Part shown: positions 23,202-36,296 of the stretch, piece by piece
How positions within the stretch are numbered: position 1 is the first letter of the stretch
Layout of the letters: the number at the start of each line of letters is the position of its first letter
Assembly (NCBI GenBank): GCA_050084985.1
Contig: JBITNC010000001.1
Span: forward strand, 72,354,001-72,418,000
Direction of reading: 5' to 3'
DNA: 64,000 bases
Origin: Nageia nagi
Taxonomy: Eukaryota; Pinophyta
Made by a program: the position numbers and the translations under genes
The notes under the pieces: model-generated
What the model saw: the letters and a program-made list of their open reading frames with translations, nothing else
Database searches by the model: none
What the model was told of the DNA's origin: nothing

Positions 23202-24381
23202 ATGGCTAGTTCCCAAAGCAATTCGGCCAAGGATTGCGCGAGATCTGGAGTGCATCAGGCAAAGGTGTATCATCACTATATGCGAGCGAGGAGACTCCCT
23301 ATCCCAGGGGGCTAAGTTCTCCAAGAACAGGTTGTGCACTATCGGAGACACAGACTGGCAGAACGTGGATCCAATATAGATGAGAGAAAAGATCAAAAAC
23401 AAGCCATTTAGTGAGTTGAAACAGGATATTGTCTTCTTCTCTGGGCTCTCAAACTGTGCTTTTGTCCCATTCACAACCCATTCTAGAAGTTGGTCAACAT
23501 TGGAAGAAAGGTGAAAGGGTGCTCCGCGACATCAAGGGTGATGTCATCATGGACTTTGGCCTCGAAGGCATTAAGGCCGCATTTTTGTGGACTTCGGAGG
23601 GCAATTTTGAGTATATGGAGGAGCAATCGTTGGCATGATATCGAGACACCAATAGAGCAGCCGTAGCAATCAAGAGTTGGATGTTCGATGAGCACCATGG
23701 CTTGAAGGGTAACACGCTCATCAATGCCCCTTGCTCCCACTTCCATCTCTCCGTCGAATTAACGATCCTCATGTTGTCACGAGTTCTCGGGAAGGAGGAT
23801 GCGTCCAAGTTCTGGAAAGAGTTCTTTAGCTTCATCGTGGAGATAGCCAGGGGGAAGAAGATCAAATGGAGTAAGGTGTTGAGCGATAGCATCATGGACC
23901 AGCTATCATCAGTGGGAACCACACACAATTTTCACCTTAATTCTTACTTGATATACCTGTTGCTCCACAGCAAGCAAAGGCCTACTGCCTTAGGGGAGGC
24001 TGATTTGAACGAGAAGGGAACATATGCTATGTGGAAGTGCTACCCAAAGTGGAAGATCGAGAGGAGATGGGAGAATTTCGCAATGAACTATGATGGATGG
24101 GAATACGAAATCTACAAGGAGCTTAAAGGAGAGATCACTAATTACAGAATCTCCAAGTCATCTAGGATGCGTTGAGGAAACATGGAGACTTATTCGTCCA
24201 TCACCAACATTACTCCTACATTCGTCTCTACGGATCAACTGTGGAGCCATATTAACTACCTCGGTACGTGAGCAACAGGATGCTCCTGATGGAGATGATG
24301 AGGCAGTTGACCTACCTGCATGAGCATGTTTGGCAGAAGAAGTCAGTCACTTCCAATCTGCCAGTCATAGTAGGAGACAAT
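23202..24381 (+). pseudogene. Unit B copy of the unknown protein, N-terminal and central part
   Basis: The ATG at 23202 begins MASSQSNSAKDCARS. In another frame the block IGDTDWQNVDPI follows, then VIMDFGLEGIKAAFLWTSEG. The best open stretch (23681-24175) carries MLSRVLGKEDASKFWKEFFS, GKKIKWSKVLSD, NFHLNSYLIYLLLHSK, AMWKCYPKWKIE and WEYEIYKELKGE. After frame changes, NRMLLMEMMRQLTYLHEHVW leads to NLPVIVGDN at 24381, where unit C is inserted. The frame resumes at 32249. Function unknown; no known catalytic motif seen. Confidence 0.65.
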
Positions 24382-25598
24382 TGTTGGGATGCTTTTCTTT
24401 CATGTGCGGGACACTTTGAATATTGTGGGCGGAACTTAGGAGATCCCAAGCAACATAGTTTGGGAATGCGTGACCAATTCCCTTGGTTAAAAAGGATTGT
24501 GTACCTCCAAGGCTCTTGGCGAAACACCCTGCCCGACGAACCCAACGTCGTGACGTTGTAAGGTTTGTTCGCTTGGTGTGTTTTCTGAATAGGGATAGAT
24601 AAATAAAAAGGTGCGAAATCCCTCTTTGGAATCAGCCTCAATGGAATGGAATGAGAGGTTTGTAGTCTATTAACCAACAATGTTTTATTCTTTGATGTAT
24701 AGAGTTTGTTCGAAACTTTTGTGTGTGGATTTAACGATCAGATTTGGTATGAAAGCATAAAGCAAGCATAAAGAAAGCGTAAAGGCAATACTGTAAAAGT
24801 TGAAGGATGACACCTTGGAGAAAGAAGGGATACTGACGGGAAAGTGTCTAAGAGTTGATCTCTTTCGAATCGGTTAAAGACTCTTCATCCAATTCATCCA
24901 ACCTTACAAGCAAACGACTTAACGTTCGAATTGCTTCTGAAAGGAGCGGGAGGAACGTCAAATGGGTGGAAACGGAAGGTTTCAACATGAGTGGATCATG
25001 GTTTTGGATGAAAGACTTAAAAAGATGTCATAGAAGTAGAAATCTGACATAGAATACCCAATCAACTTGCGTGTTAAGGATTGAGCAACAAGCATAGGTA
25101 GGCTTCAAGCACTTTTAAAGTTTTTTAGAGATAACTTCCCTAAAGCTCATGAGTTTTCAAAGGAATAAAACAAAAGTACACAAACCCACTATGAGTGCCC
25201 TCAAAGAATCAATCAATAACACCAATGTGAAATGTTTGTAACTAAAGTCTTTGCTTTAACCACTTTGTATTAATTTGAAAAGAGTTGTGCAAGGATACAT
25301 CAATTTGCTACTCTCTTACAAAAGTTCTCTCTTCAAGTTTGAAGTGTTTTGCTTCAGAATGAAGTCCTTACAAAAATGAGACCCTTGGTCTCTTACTTGT
25401 AGATTTTGGAAATCCTAAAAATGACTTTTGAAACCCTATAAATGAGTTTCAAAACCCTAACCCTAATTGCAAATTAAAAGCTAATTACAAGCTGATTAAA
25501 AATGCTAAATAAAGATTACAATTGGACTTAGTGGAAATCCACTAACTTAGCCAAATATTTGGCTTACATATCAAAAACTTGCCACAATAGACCCCTTT

Positions 25599-28500
25599 CT
25601 ATTCTGGCAATTGTGGGAAGATAACTTGCTCGTTTGTGGTGATTTTGGTTTCAAAGTCATCTCCCATGAACGCTTCTACGTTCTTGATGGCATGGTGGAT
25701 TGTCCGGAGGGTTCCTTCATTTGATAGCAGGTTGTCTAGGATGGCCTTATTGGTTTTGACCATTTCTTTGCTCCAATCAGCCAATCTCATCCCTCCTATC
25801 ATCTGTTTTCTTATTTTCAGGTTGTGTGGATCCTCGGAACTATCTGCTCTATGACAGTGGCGTGGATCATTGTCATCACTGTCATATACTTCTTAATGTT
25901 GCTGTTTTCCTCAAACAAGGGTAGTTGGAATTCGTATTACCTTGCCTATTTACTGATGACAACTTTGAGCTGGGTTTTGGTGTATATGAAGTCGAAGGAC
26001 TTGGCTTTGATATAGAACAAGTAATTGTACAGTTGGAACCAATCTATGCAAAAATACAGTACGAAAGGATGATGGGTTGCCCTTCTCCGTAGGTCTAGCA
26101 TTGTAGACTACCCATTCTTCCATCTGATGGTTAATTGGTCTATTTTATCCGCCTGAGAATGTGACCCCTTCTCCTCAATATAAAAATTTACCATGCTTGA
26201 GTGGAGTGCTTTAATGGCCTCAATAAGGTTCTTGGTCCATCCTTGTTTCAGGGCATTGATTCCAGTATTTAAGTCAACCTGCTTTTCGATGTCTTGAATT
26301 GTCAAATTAGCATCCCAGACTTCGTTATCAAGCATTTCCTACCTCATCACTATCTTTTTCAGCTTCCGGTTCTCTAACTTTAATAACGTACCGGATTCCC
26401 TCAATGCCTGTGCATTTGTGATGATGTTGTGCTTCATTCCCAATGGGCTAACAATCTTTGTAGAGGCCTCTTCTCTCTCGATGGTGAGGGCAAACTTTCC
26501 GGTACTAGTTTTGTTTTTCCTTGAGTAAAGCTTGTCCTTGTAGGTGACTTTTTCTTATAGCGGTGATAAAAGTATCAATCTGCTGAAGTTCCTCATTTTC
26601 ATCTTTGGAATCTTCTCCTTCGCGAGGATGATTTGAACTCAAACTGGCCATCACTGCAGCCATGTCAAAGCGGGGTTCCTAAGGTTGTTTTTCGTAGGAA
26701 ACCATCTCTCCGTCTTTGATGATTTCGATGTCATGCTCTACTTGTTTTCTTTTTCTCCTCTGTCCTTCATTTTCTCCCTCATCCTCCTGATTTCCATCAT
26801 CTCCCCTGAAGATGATGCCATGGTCCTGGGTCTTGAAGTAACCTTCTGAGCTTATGTTGTTGTGGTCCTCCAAGATGGTGTGTTTGCGATGCCAGTTTTT
26901 GAGGAGCGGAATTTGGAGTATTTGTTCCTGTTGCTTGTACAATTATATCGACTGAGGGATTGCCTTCGTTAAGGATCTCTACTGAATGATCAGTGGTGAC
27001 CCGCTTAAAGGCAGTATATTTGTTTATCTCCATTTTGGTGTTGATGATTGCTACAAAATCCATCTCTTCATTGGTCTCTGATGAGTCACTTGGTCCATAT
27101 TTATCGGAATTGGATGATGATGTGCAGGGGTTTTGATTCAGGCGCATACCATTCCGATTCAAACCTTGCGGGAGATTTATCTTTTTTTGCAAGTGTTTGA
27201 ATGGTTGAGTGATCAGGCCTGCTCTTCTGAGGTCTAGGATTTCATTCCTCATACTCGTGATAGTTATTTCAATGGTTTGTCTGGGGATGCTATTGGTAGC
27301 ATACTGCCCATTCTGTCCTTGAGCCAGGGTTACCGAAGGGGATATTATGAGAATAACATACTTGTGGCTCGGGGGTACAATGATCCGTGCATTGGCTCTT
27401 AACCCGGTAGCTTCTTCGGCTTCATGCTGTTTTTGTTCTTTTTTCAGCTCCTTGTGAATTCGTTGAACGTGCAAGGTGTCTTGAATGTTCCTGTACCTCT
27501 CGATGCTACCAAGGGACTGGTGTGGGTATGATGAGCTCCAAGTCTTCTACAAGAATGCATCAATCATTGCATCGGGATCATAGTAATCTGTCAGCTACTT
27601 CTATCAGGAATTCATACAACTCCAGTGCTTGTTTGATCACTTCAATTTGTCGCTAGGTGGTGCATTCATAATTCCTGATGACAATAGGTGATTGGTAAGT
27701 GGTCGCCGCTTTCTTTACCTATATCTTGTCATGTACATTTAGCATCTTGGAAATTCCACAAGGATGATATGATCACTTGGATAATGGGTAGCCTGTAAGG
27801 GGCTTCGTTGGAGCCATAGACCCTGAGGTAGGTGACTTCTATGTCTTCGGCAAAGAAGTCCGCATGTCCCTTGATAGCGGTAGCAACCTCTTTGGATATT
27901 CTGTATATGTTGGCTCTGCCTAGGATTTCTTCGTAAATTTTGCCTTCAAAACGATCGGTTCATCATCGTCTAGTTTCTAGTATTCCATTTATTATGGCAT
28001 AAAAACCGAGGGTAATTTTCCCACACTAGATGTGTAGGGTTGTACGTATACTGGGTATTGTCAATTGAAGTTACCCTTTCCCTACCATGAGGGAGTAGGA
28101 AAACTAGGTAGGATTTCATATAGAATTTCTTGCTCCTCTAAATGTGTTTCAGTTGCTGAGCCAAGGAATCACTAATTACTTTGCTCCACCTAACACCTTT
28201 ACCACTACTGATTAGCTCTATAAACCCCGCAAATTCCGGCCAAAATTTGCTATCATCTTTCTGTTGTCACTTGGAAAGCATGGATATTAGTCTAGGAGAC
28301 TACTGGATAGAACTCTCCTTTATTTGGCGTTGCTAAGGCTCTCCTGTGAGATGCTTGCGGTCATTGGCCAACCAATGTCTGATCAAATAAACTGTAGGTT
28401 TCAAACCCTTGTAGAACTTCAAGGAGTCTTGCATGCTGTATGATAAGCCTTCACCTTTCCATGTGAATGCCCTTTCTATTCCTTCCTTAGAGAAGTCCAT

Positions 28501-28849
28501 GATTACCTCGTTTCTTCTATTAGGAGTCTCCGCTTTCAGATGTCGCAATGCTTTCCTAGCTTCGTAACATAGCTCAGGGAAGGGGGTTTCAAATGGCACC
28601 ATAGAAGCTGATAGTAATAAGGAAGTTTTCAAGGTGTCCTTCACTATCGAAAGTTGGATCCAATGTATGTATTTTCATTAGAGTTTTAATTGGATTGAGG
28701 GAGTTACAATTGTATCTCCGATCTCACTCATTGGTCAATGATTCTTGCGATGGGCATCACGGACTCTGACGTATGTTCAAGACTGATAAGACTGTCCATC
28801 GTGAGCCTTTTTTGCTTTCTGTCTTTGATATTCTAGCAACTAACGCCAT
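25599..28849 (-). pseudogene. Unit C copy of the unknown protein
   Basis: It runs from MALVARISKTESKK (ATG at 28849) to ...EQVIFPQLPE (stop at 25599-25601), with internal stops. Recognisable blocks: LCYEARKALRHLK, VIMDFSKEGIERAFTWKGEG and LKFYKGLKPTVYLIRHWLAN (28644-28333), RVYGSNEAP (near 27820), a Ser-rich acidic region and RGDDGNQEDEGENEGQRRKR then KQVEH (near 26800, a basic cluster), DIEKQVDLNTGINALKQGWT (near 26280), LRRRA..IDWFQLYNYLFYIK (near 26050), and a predicted coiled C-terminus. All align with unit D. Function unknown. Confidence 0.6.
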
Positions 28850-31800
28850 CTTGTCCGGTCTAAGAGAACAACACAGTGTTAGAGGAGTCTTGGGAAGCTT
28901 GTGGCACTTTCAAGGCAAGCTAAGAGAATTTTTCAAAAATTGGATTTTGGGCATTTTTTTCTCTTGTGTGCCATCATCAAAAAATATCAAGGTTTGCAAT
29001 TTTCAAAGCCTTTGGGTGAGTTTAAGGTGACACAAAGGGAGCTGCCTCAAAGGGTAATGCCTTGGCAAAAATCTTGGATGATTGGAGAATTTTCAAGTTT
29101 TTCTCAAAAAAAGTTGACTTTTTCAATAGGAAAAAGTGGTGAAATTGTGCAAAATTGGCAAATGGTGCCGGAATCAAGTTCTAACAACTTGGATGGGGAA
29201 GGAATGGGGAAGGTGTTTCAAACTTTGAAACGGACTTCAGAAACAATTTTTGGAGTTTTCTGAAATTGTTTTGGATTTTTTTCAAGAAATGAGGATATTA
29301 AGCACTCAGATCTTGGATCTTATGAATTTTTTTGTTTTTTTAGCTGAAAATAAAAGTTGATCACATGGATAAAGGGTATCCAAAAAAGTGATCAAATTTG
29401 AAATTTGGAAAAAAAATAAATTTTCAAGTGTTTGAAGGTTTGAAAAATGAGTTTTTGTGAAAAAAATCCTCAAAACTTGGAGAAAATGGAGTTCATGTGG
29501 ATGGAGGATGCTTGGACTTCGAATTTGAATGGAGTTTGTGGAAGTGGCAAGATACTAAGTGTTTGAAAAATCCTCCAAGGTTGGAAAAATGTCTTCTTTT
29601 CTCACTTGGCGCTCAAATCTCAAAAATTTGGGCAGCATAAAGGTGCAAAAATGAGAGTGAGCAAAAAGGAGGGGGTATGCTTATATGTATAGGTCTAGGG
29701 GTGTCAAAAGTGCCACATGTCACTTCCTATCAACCTTGGAGTTTAACACTTGCACTTTGGACTATTCTCTCTCAAACCCAACATTGGAAATCATGAGAAA
29801 ACTTGGAAAAAAGTCAAAAGCTGCGCCTAGATGGGAAAGGAGCAGATTTGGTGCAATGGGGGAGGTCTTGGAAGCAAAATGATGGCCTTGGAATGCTCTA
29901 CAACCTCCATGCTTCAGATTTGGGTTTTGAATTTTGAGATTTTTGAAGGAAAATCCAAATTTTTTGAGTTTTCTCAGCCCTTAGATCCTTTTTGGATGCA
30001 AAAAGTGGTTTTTAGGAGTTTGTGTGAACCAAATTGCACAAATGATAGATCAAAATGGTGTAGAATCACACCATCTACCTTATAGAAATGAAAAATTGCA
30101 ATTTTGGGCCTTTTAGGGTTCAAGGGGGCTATGTGCAGTTTTAGGATGTTTTAGGCAAGTTTTGAAAAATGAAAAAAATGGGGGATAACTTGCAAAACCA
30201 CGCCTACCTTTTAGGGGGGGAAATTAGTTTTTGAGCAAATTTGCAAGAGGCAAAGATGCTTGCATTTGGATTTTGAACCCAACCTTTCTTTCCAATTTTG
30301 TTTTTGGGATTTTTGAAATTTCTTGGAAAATTTTGGAGCTCTCCTGATTGGCCGATCCAAATTTTGGGATTTTGAGAGAGTTGATCAACTTTTTTCGAAA
30401 AACTTAAAACATGAAAGAGATGCAAAGTTGGATTTCCCATACTCCTAGGATCAAAATTTTTGATTTTTGAGGAAACATGAGGGCTTGCAAGCTAGGGTAG
30501 GTTTAAGGGGCTTTGACATGTTTTTTGGAAATTTAGAAGATGGGGGAAACAAGCCAAAACTGACCGCCTAGCTTTTTGATGGGGTAAACTTGATTTTTTT
30601 GCAACATTGCAAGAGGAAATGTTGATCTCCTTTGAATTTTGCACCCTACATCACTTTTCTTTTTTTATTTAACCATTTTGGAAAATTTTGAGCCCTCTCA
30701 TTGGTCAATCGAAATTTGATGATTTGAGGAGGTAGATTTCATTTTCTTAGGAAAGTCAAATCATGAAACTTGTGTGGAATCCCATCTTATACCCTTGAAG
30801 GTCAAATTTTCAATTTTTTTCAAATTTGGGGCACAAGAAGGGTAGGCGCAGGTTTTAGGATGTTTGGGGTGTTTTGAAGATTTTAAAAAATGAGGAAAAC
30901 ACCTAAAACTAGCGCCTAGCTCTAGGAGGGTCAAAATTTGCTCAATTTCAAAAATTCCAGGAGGAAAGGTGCCTAATTTTTGATTTTCCACCCTACTTCA
31001 TTCTTAAATTTACATTTTTGACACTTTTGGGAATATTGGAAATCTTGGAGCATTTTCATTGGCTGCCTTTTTGCTCATTTTCCCATTTTTCTCATTTTCG
31101 ATGGAGCAAAACTCATCCAAATCGCGAACTTGAAAGACCAATTTGATGTAGAATTGTGATCCCCACGCTCCTGAGATCAAAAATTGCTATTTCGGATCAA
31201 TCTGGGCCTCCCAAAAGGTAGGCGCAGGTTTTGAGGGGAATAGGCTATTTTTTGAAATTTACTAAGTGAGGGAAAACTTGCAAAAGTCCCCCCTAACTTT
31301 TCGGAGGTCAAAAATCAATTTTTTTTGAAATTTCCAAGAGTAGAGTGGCCTTAATTTGTCATTTGGCACCACATCTCTCTCTCGGATTTTAATTCTGAGC
31401 ACTTTGGAAAAAACTCTATTTTCGGCTCAAATCGAAGCTTTTCAGAGGCCAAAACGCTCATTTCTTCATCTTGGCCCACAAGGGTGCTCAAACTTGTTTT
31501 CCTTATTCATTCCTGGCTATACTGTATATTCCTTACCTTCTTCGTCTTTTGCATTTCCGGCATTTTCGGGCTCTAAGTATGAATTTCGACCATTTTTGGC
31601 TTTTTCGAACATTTCCTATCTCGAACGGTGAAAAAAGGTTATTTTCAGCAGTTTCGGTATTTCAAGCTCAAAGTCTTTATTTTGGCCTTTCCAAACTCAA
31701 GATATGCAAAAAGCCTCATTTCTTGCCTTTCCGGGCATTTTCAAGCATTATGAGCTGAAACTTGCATTTTTGGTCATTTTCGAGTTTTTCGGGTTCAAAT

Positions 31801-32100
31801 CGTGCAAAAACGCACATTTTCAGCATAGTGACCACTTCCAAGCTCAAAATTGACCAAAATGCGCTTTTCCATGCTATTGACCATTTTCTGGCTCCCCGTG
31901 CTCAAAATTGACAAAAACATGCATTTTTGTCATCTTAACTGTATCCACTGCTTTTAGGCTCAAACTCGATGAAAAATGCACCTTTTGTCGTCTTGGCGCC
32001 TTTGTTGCTCAACTTTTCCAAAATGACACTTTTTTTGCCTTGATGGCCATTCGCTCAAAACTCCACTGTTTGGTTGCTGTCGCAATCCAAAACTTCGTCC
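28850..32100 (-). repeat. Long-period tandem repeats of unit C
   Basis: A unit of about 350-370 bases recurs. CGCCTA-type motifs appear at about 29823, 30200, 30566, 30911 and 31288. Each is preceded by a facing AGGCGCAGGTTTT arm in the last copies (about 30842 and 31219), with a CCTCATTGGC/CTCATTGGTC-like block between. From 31740 to 31960 a shorter 60-70 base repeat (CAAGCTCAAAATTGACCAAAA) replaces it. This corresponds to the tandem region of unit F and takes the place of the hairpin arrays of B and E. Confidence 0.55.
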
Positions 32101-32243
32101 TCTAAGATACTGCTCGAGACTAAGCCCTGACTTGGCCACTGGTTGAGTTGAATTGTTTCCATGACTTCGAGGCATGCTCGTGCATTGTTTGATCAATTCG
32201 CCATTTTGTGTATCCATATCGGTCATAAGTTGATCATGCCTAG
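32100..32243 (-). pseudogene. Coding-like fragment at the right edge of unit C
   Basis: The - strand from 32243 is open and has protein-like composition: SRHDQLMTDMDTQNGELIKQ, then AKSGLSLEQYLRGRSFG. It is not part of the unit B frame and is not seen in the other units. It could be the end of an internal region that once lay upstream of this LTR-like unit, or an unrelated insertion. No family recognised. Confidence 0.3.
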
Positions 32244-32248
32244 ACAAT

Positions 32249-33379
32249 GTTGCTCATTGCTGTTTGAAAAAATTAGATCCTCAAAATGTTGCTACTTGGA
32301 GTGTGTTATGTGGGTGCAACAAGAACCAGTGTAGAGTTGGGGCGGACCTGGCTTCCATGATAGATGAGTTGGGAAGGTACAAATTCGAGAAGATGCTGAC
32401 TGTTAATCACTATGACCCTGAGCACCGAATCCATGGCTTCTATATGGAGAGGAAGAGAGCCTATGAGCATAGGCCACTTAGAGATGAGGAGCCGTTTTGA
32501 AATGTCAGCATTGAAGTGGAAGTGAATTCGTGCCAAGATGCAAGAGGAGGCTCAGAAGCAACAATGGGAAGTAGAAGCATCAATTCATAAGAAGTTGTCC
32601 TGATCTCGGGGAAGGAGACCACAAGAATCTACCTCTAGGGTCACCCAGTTTCCACTAACGATTGAGGAACCCATTGGGCAAAATGCGTCCATGCATGGGA
32701 AGGTTCCCGTTGAGCAGGTAGCACAATAGGTAAGGAAGACATTTGATGAACATGATGTGAGGGAATTGGAGCATGTGGCCACCAACAAGGAACTGAGATG
32801 TGCGAGAAACCAGAGACCCGATTCGTCTCCACCCAAAGGCCAGCGAGGACAATAGTGTCACGTCCGTCTTAGACCATTCCATGATGAGGGTCAAAGTCCT
32901 CAAGCGATTTATATGAAGACCATGGCACTCCTCATGAAGAACAAGAAGATGGACAGCGAGATGATGATCGACAGAGTATGCTTGAAGAGGGGGAGTATGA
33001 GAGCATTCCGAAAGATGAGTTAGATGAAGGGCCAGGAGATGAGCATGCAGCTAGTACTATTCTTGAAAGAGACATACCGGATGCATAGGGTGAGGAAGAA
33101 CCGTCATTGGAGATCTTGAAGGAAGTCCATAACCACGCGACTTCAGTACCTTCAACATCTGAAAGGAAAGACCAAGATCCTACCTCGAAGTCAATACCAA
33201 GAAGAGCCCAACTGAAGAGAGGGTCTCAGTCCAGATTGTCAACAACACTCGAGGAGATTGCGGGGCAGAATGAAAGATCTTTTAAGAAGATCCAAGCAAC
33301 ACCGTCACCATCACCGAAGCAGTGGGGTGTAGACATGGACGAGTGCCTCAATGTCTTCAACATGGACATGGGGGATTGA
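32249..33379 (+). pseudogene. Unit B copy of the unknown protein, C-terminal part
   Basis: This resumes the frame interrupted at 24381. It reads VAHCCLKKLDPQNVATWSV, then DELGRYKFEKMLTVNHYDPE and HRIHGFYMERKRAYEHRPLR. That matches unit A (NYDPKGIIAHFYETAF..PHKPLGNEEKYRN) and unit D (NQYDPNGMIDAFSRKTW..YPHKSLDDIERYRN). The rest is acidic and charged with stops, ending ...QWGVDMDECLNVFNMDMGD at a TGA (33377-33379). Confidence 0.6.
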
Positions 33380-34247
33380 TAATTTGACAACTTAATAGAA
33401 ACTTTGCTGTGCCGAATTTCTCTTAAGTGTTAAAAGTGGTGTATGTGGATGCTATTGTGATTATGTACTTGTTCATGTTGGAATAGTGGATGTGAATGAA
33501 TGTTAGATAGTGCTATCTATGTTTATTCTATCATTGCTTGATATTAGTTCAATTGACTTGGTGCATCTCCTAAACTTCATTGAGGTCTATGAGAGCTTGC
33601 TTGCTTATCTTAAGAAGTAGTTGATTGGTATCTCGTGGATGATCTTTCACTATTTGCAGTATTTGGTTGGTAGTCTTGGGATGTCTCACTAACATTGTTC
33701 GTTGTCGGAACTTCATCCCGTTCCTTTTGTCTTACCTCGATCCCATCCTATCTCATTGCCCTAGCTTCACGCTCCATCTACTCAGCTATTCGTGTTGTTG
33801 GCTGGTGGATTGGATAGTGGGTGCCTAGAACCTGCATTGAACCCAAGTGAGTTGGCTTCCAAGAGTCTTTACCAATCCCGTGAGCTTGTATGCCCACTCT
33901 CACATCCTGTCCCTACAGTCTTTCCACCATCTTTTCTTTCTTTATTTTCTTTTATTTTACACTCTCTTTTCGCAATTTTCCCACCCCCAATTTTCCCTTT
34001 TCAGCATTCAAGAAACAACCTTGATAAAGCCCAGACGCAAAACTCAAAGTCCCTTGAATTCACACATGATATTGATGTTGGTGGCAGCTCTAAACATCTC
34101 AACCGTCTCCTGGGTTATCCTTACATAGTCCACGAAGCCAACCTTTGCGGTAACTACTCCCCATAGCGGGAGGGAGTAATGTCCCTCTACCTGAGGTGTT
34201 GGCGTTTCTCCCACTACTTTCGGGTAGGAAAGAAAAACACCCCAACT
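33380..34247 (+). mobile_element. R/U5-like end of unit B
   Basis: No reading frame of note. The end (about 34150-34247: GGGAGGGAGTAATGTCCCTC, then GGTAGGAAAGAAAAACACCC CAACT) resembles the ends of units D and G (GAGGGGAGTAATTCTTCCCA; GGAAAGAAAAGCATCCCAAC). This places the unit boundary at 34247. Confidence 0.55.
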
Positions 34248-34252
34248 GTTCC

Positions 34253-35544
34253 AACTGTCTAAAAGGCTGAAAATATCATGTGAACATGTATGATGGCAAA
34301 TGTACCAATTGTCCTCATTTTCTTTTGCAATTTTTCTGATTTTTAAATCAGATTTATTGGCTACAAAAAAGTTGGAATTTTGCACCATTCTATCCACATA
34401 TAAGACTTCAAAAGTCCACTCCAAATACCAAAACTGAATCAGCAATTTGTAAATCCATCAAAGCCACAAAAAGAAGTGAAAAGATGCCACGTATGGCTAT
34501 GAAAAAGTATCTCCTTTTGCAATGTTCCATGTGAGAAGTGTTCTACACCACCTACCATGCATCCACATGAGAAAAATCAACATTTTATTTGAAGGAACCA
34601 TGGCTGTAGTAATTTTACCTTTACATAGCAGAATATATGAAATGTCAAGTGATTGTCCTCCTCCCATGAGATGAGTATGAAACATGTACCATGGCTGAAT
34701 ATGCTTGTGCTTCTCTCCTCCAAAAGAACTCTTACCATATATGAAAAGAATTCTTGGATCCCATGCATTTAAAGGTTGATCACAATTCTCAAGTGCAATT
34801 GATCTTTCCCTCACAAAACTCTTCACACAAGGAAAGCTAAGGCCATTATGATCACAATTATTTAAGGGCTTAATTTGGAGTTCTAACCCATATCTCTCCA
34901 AACTTTCACAAACTGAAAATTCTTCAACACCCATTTGTATCTTTCCCATAAAGTATGCAAAAAACAAATCTGAAACATTCTCTAACTCTTTTCCCAAATC
35001 ATGAGCATCATGTTTCTCATTGAATTCATTCTCAACATGTGTAGGTATAAATGTACAAAAGAAAGTATTTTGGTTCTCTTTTTTGATATACCGTAAGTGG
35101 GAGATGAGCATCTCTATCACGAATCTCTTGAGTGAAATCAATCATGCTAGATGAACCATGCTCCATTGCTAAAATGTCTTCAATACCTACATTTTCTTCA
35201 AAATTTTCTGTTTGGCCCTTTTCCTCTTTTTCAATGGTAGGAACAACTTCAAAATTTTTTGCACAATTCTCCTCAATCTCTTCTTTTTGATGGAAAATTT
35301 CAGCTTTCTTTGCTTTTCCCAAAGTTGATAAACCATCTTGACCATTAAAGATGGAAATGGTCATTTTCTGTTGCAATTGTCTTTTTTCCCTCTTAGGTTC
35401 ATTGGTTCCATTTTGTTGCATGCTTGCCCTTTTTAATGTCACTATCTCTTGCCTATTTGCTTCCTCTAATGTCACCATTTTTTGCATCAAAGCAGTCATT
35501 GCATCCAACTTCTGCTCATTCTCTTTTCTCCTGAATAGTTCCAT
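34253..35544 (-). pseudogene. G1 reading frame, 5' part, broken
   Basis: On the - strand from 35544: MELFRRKENEQKLDAMTALM, a Lys/Glu-rich stretch likely to form a coiled coil, then a frame change near 35100 into MISLKRFVIEMLISHLRYIK and a 214-codon frame to 34497. A third frame (34445-34253) ends at the unit B insertion and continues at 21611. It lies just downstream of the G1 primer-binding site, where gag normally sits. No zinc knuckle, protease or pol motif is seen, so G1 looks non-autonomous. Confidence 0.5.
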
Positions 35545-36296
35545 GGTCCACTCTTAGCAAACATCAACCTTCAAAACCCTATTTGTGCAATTCCTGAAAA
35601 ATAGGTCATAAATCATAGGAAATTCTAGATTTCATATCAACAAAAATTTCAACATCTTTTTCTGAAGGTGGCAATGAGAAGTAGAGCTTAATGTGTTTTC
35701 AAATTTACCCTACAAATACCTCCAACTGACTAAAACTTCAAAAACGTCACCTTCCTATTTTTCCTTTGAAAAACCCTTCTAGAAGCTTAAAACGGCATGC
35801 AAAGCGCTCAAAAATGCTCCTAAGGGTCGGGTACTTGACTTAGCATATTGAATCTGATTCTAAGAGTCCAAAATCCACCCTAAATGACCTCCTCAAAATA
35901 GGGTTTCCTGATATGGATGAATTTGAGGTTTCTTTTTCTACAACCAATCAAATCACAAAAAAACCCTAAATCTGAAATTTCTGAAATCTTACCCAAAATT
36001 TTTTCTAAAATCATAGATTTGCAATTTGGCCAAAACGTATCCAAATTTGCAATTTTTAATTTTAAAAAAAAATCCCTAAAAATCTGCGATCCCTAAAAAT
36101 CCGCGATTTTCACTGGGGCATAAATTTTCACCACAGAAAAACACATTTCAACATGAATTTGAAATACCCACAAAATTTTTTTGAAAGCCCTAATTTTTTT
36201 GAAAACCTTAATTCTGAAAAACTCTAAAATTGAGATACCCACAACTGCCAAAACTTAGAAAAAAATAGACACTAACGATAGGCTGGCAAGATTCCA
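35545..36296 (-). other. G1 untranslated leader
   Basis: Between the primer-binding site (36297-36308) and the first open frame (35544), this stretch has no reading frame of note. It is A-rich on the + strand. In position it is the leader of the G1 transcript. Confidence 0.45.

Larger units (their letters stand above)
24382..32243 (-). mobile_element. Unit C, inserted in the unit B reading frame
   Basis: At the left, the - strand end reads ...GCATCCCAACA, as in units D and G. (G)ACAAT is present at 24377-24381 and again at 32244-32248, and the unit B frame (VIVGDN then VAHCCLKKLDP) continues across it in frame. On the - strand: a short coding-like fragment, long degenerate tandem repeats (about 28.9-32.0 kb), a reading frame (28849-25599), and an R/U5-like end. 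The right end lacks the usual TGTTGTG start, so that end may be rearranged. Confidence 0.65.
21612..34247 (+). mobile_element. Unit B: complete giant-LTR-like unit (split by unit C)
   Basis: It starts TGTTGTGCCTACACAACTCA and ends ...CACCCCAACT (last A changed to T compared with C and D). Perfect GTTCC duplications flank it (21607-21611, 34248-34252). The - strand G1 frame resumes in frame across it. Without unit C it is about 4.77 kb. Order: palindromic start, eight hairpins (21875-22840), TATA box (22993), reading frame (23202-24381 plus 32249-33379), and R/U5-like end. No terminal direct repeat is present inside, so by itself it is one LTR-like unit, not an LTR pair. Confidence 0.75.

Noticed and set aside
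25560-25600. Polypurine tract (AGAAAGGGGTCTAT) and LTR start TGTGGCAAG as the boundary of a 1.2-kb LTR in unit C
   Set aside because: The corresponding place in D shows no polypurine tract, and the target duplications place the unit boundaries far outside, so I treat this as an internal position. It stays possible that it is a real boundary.
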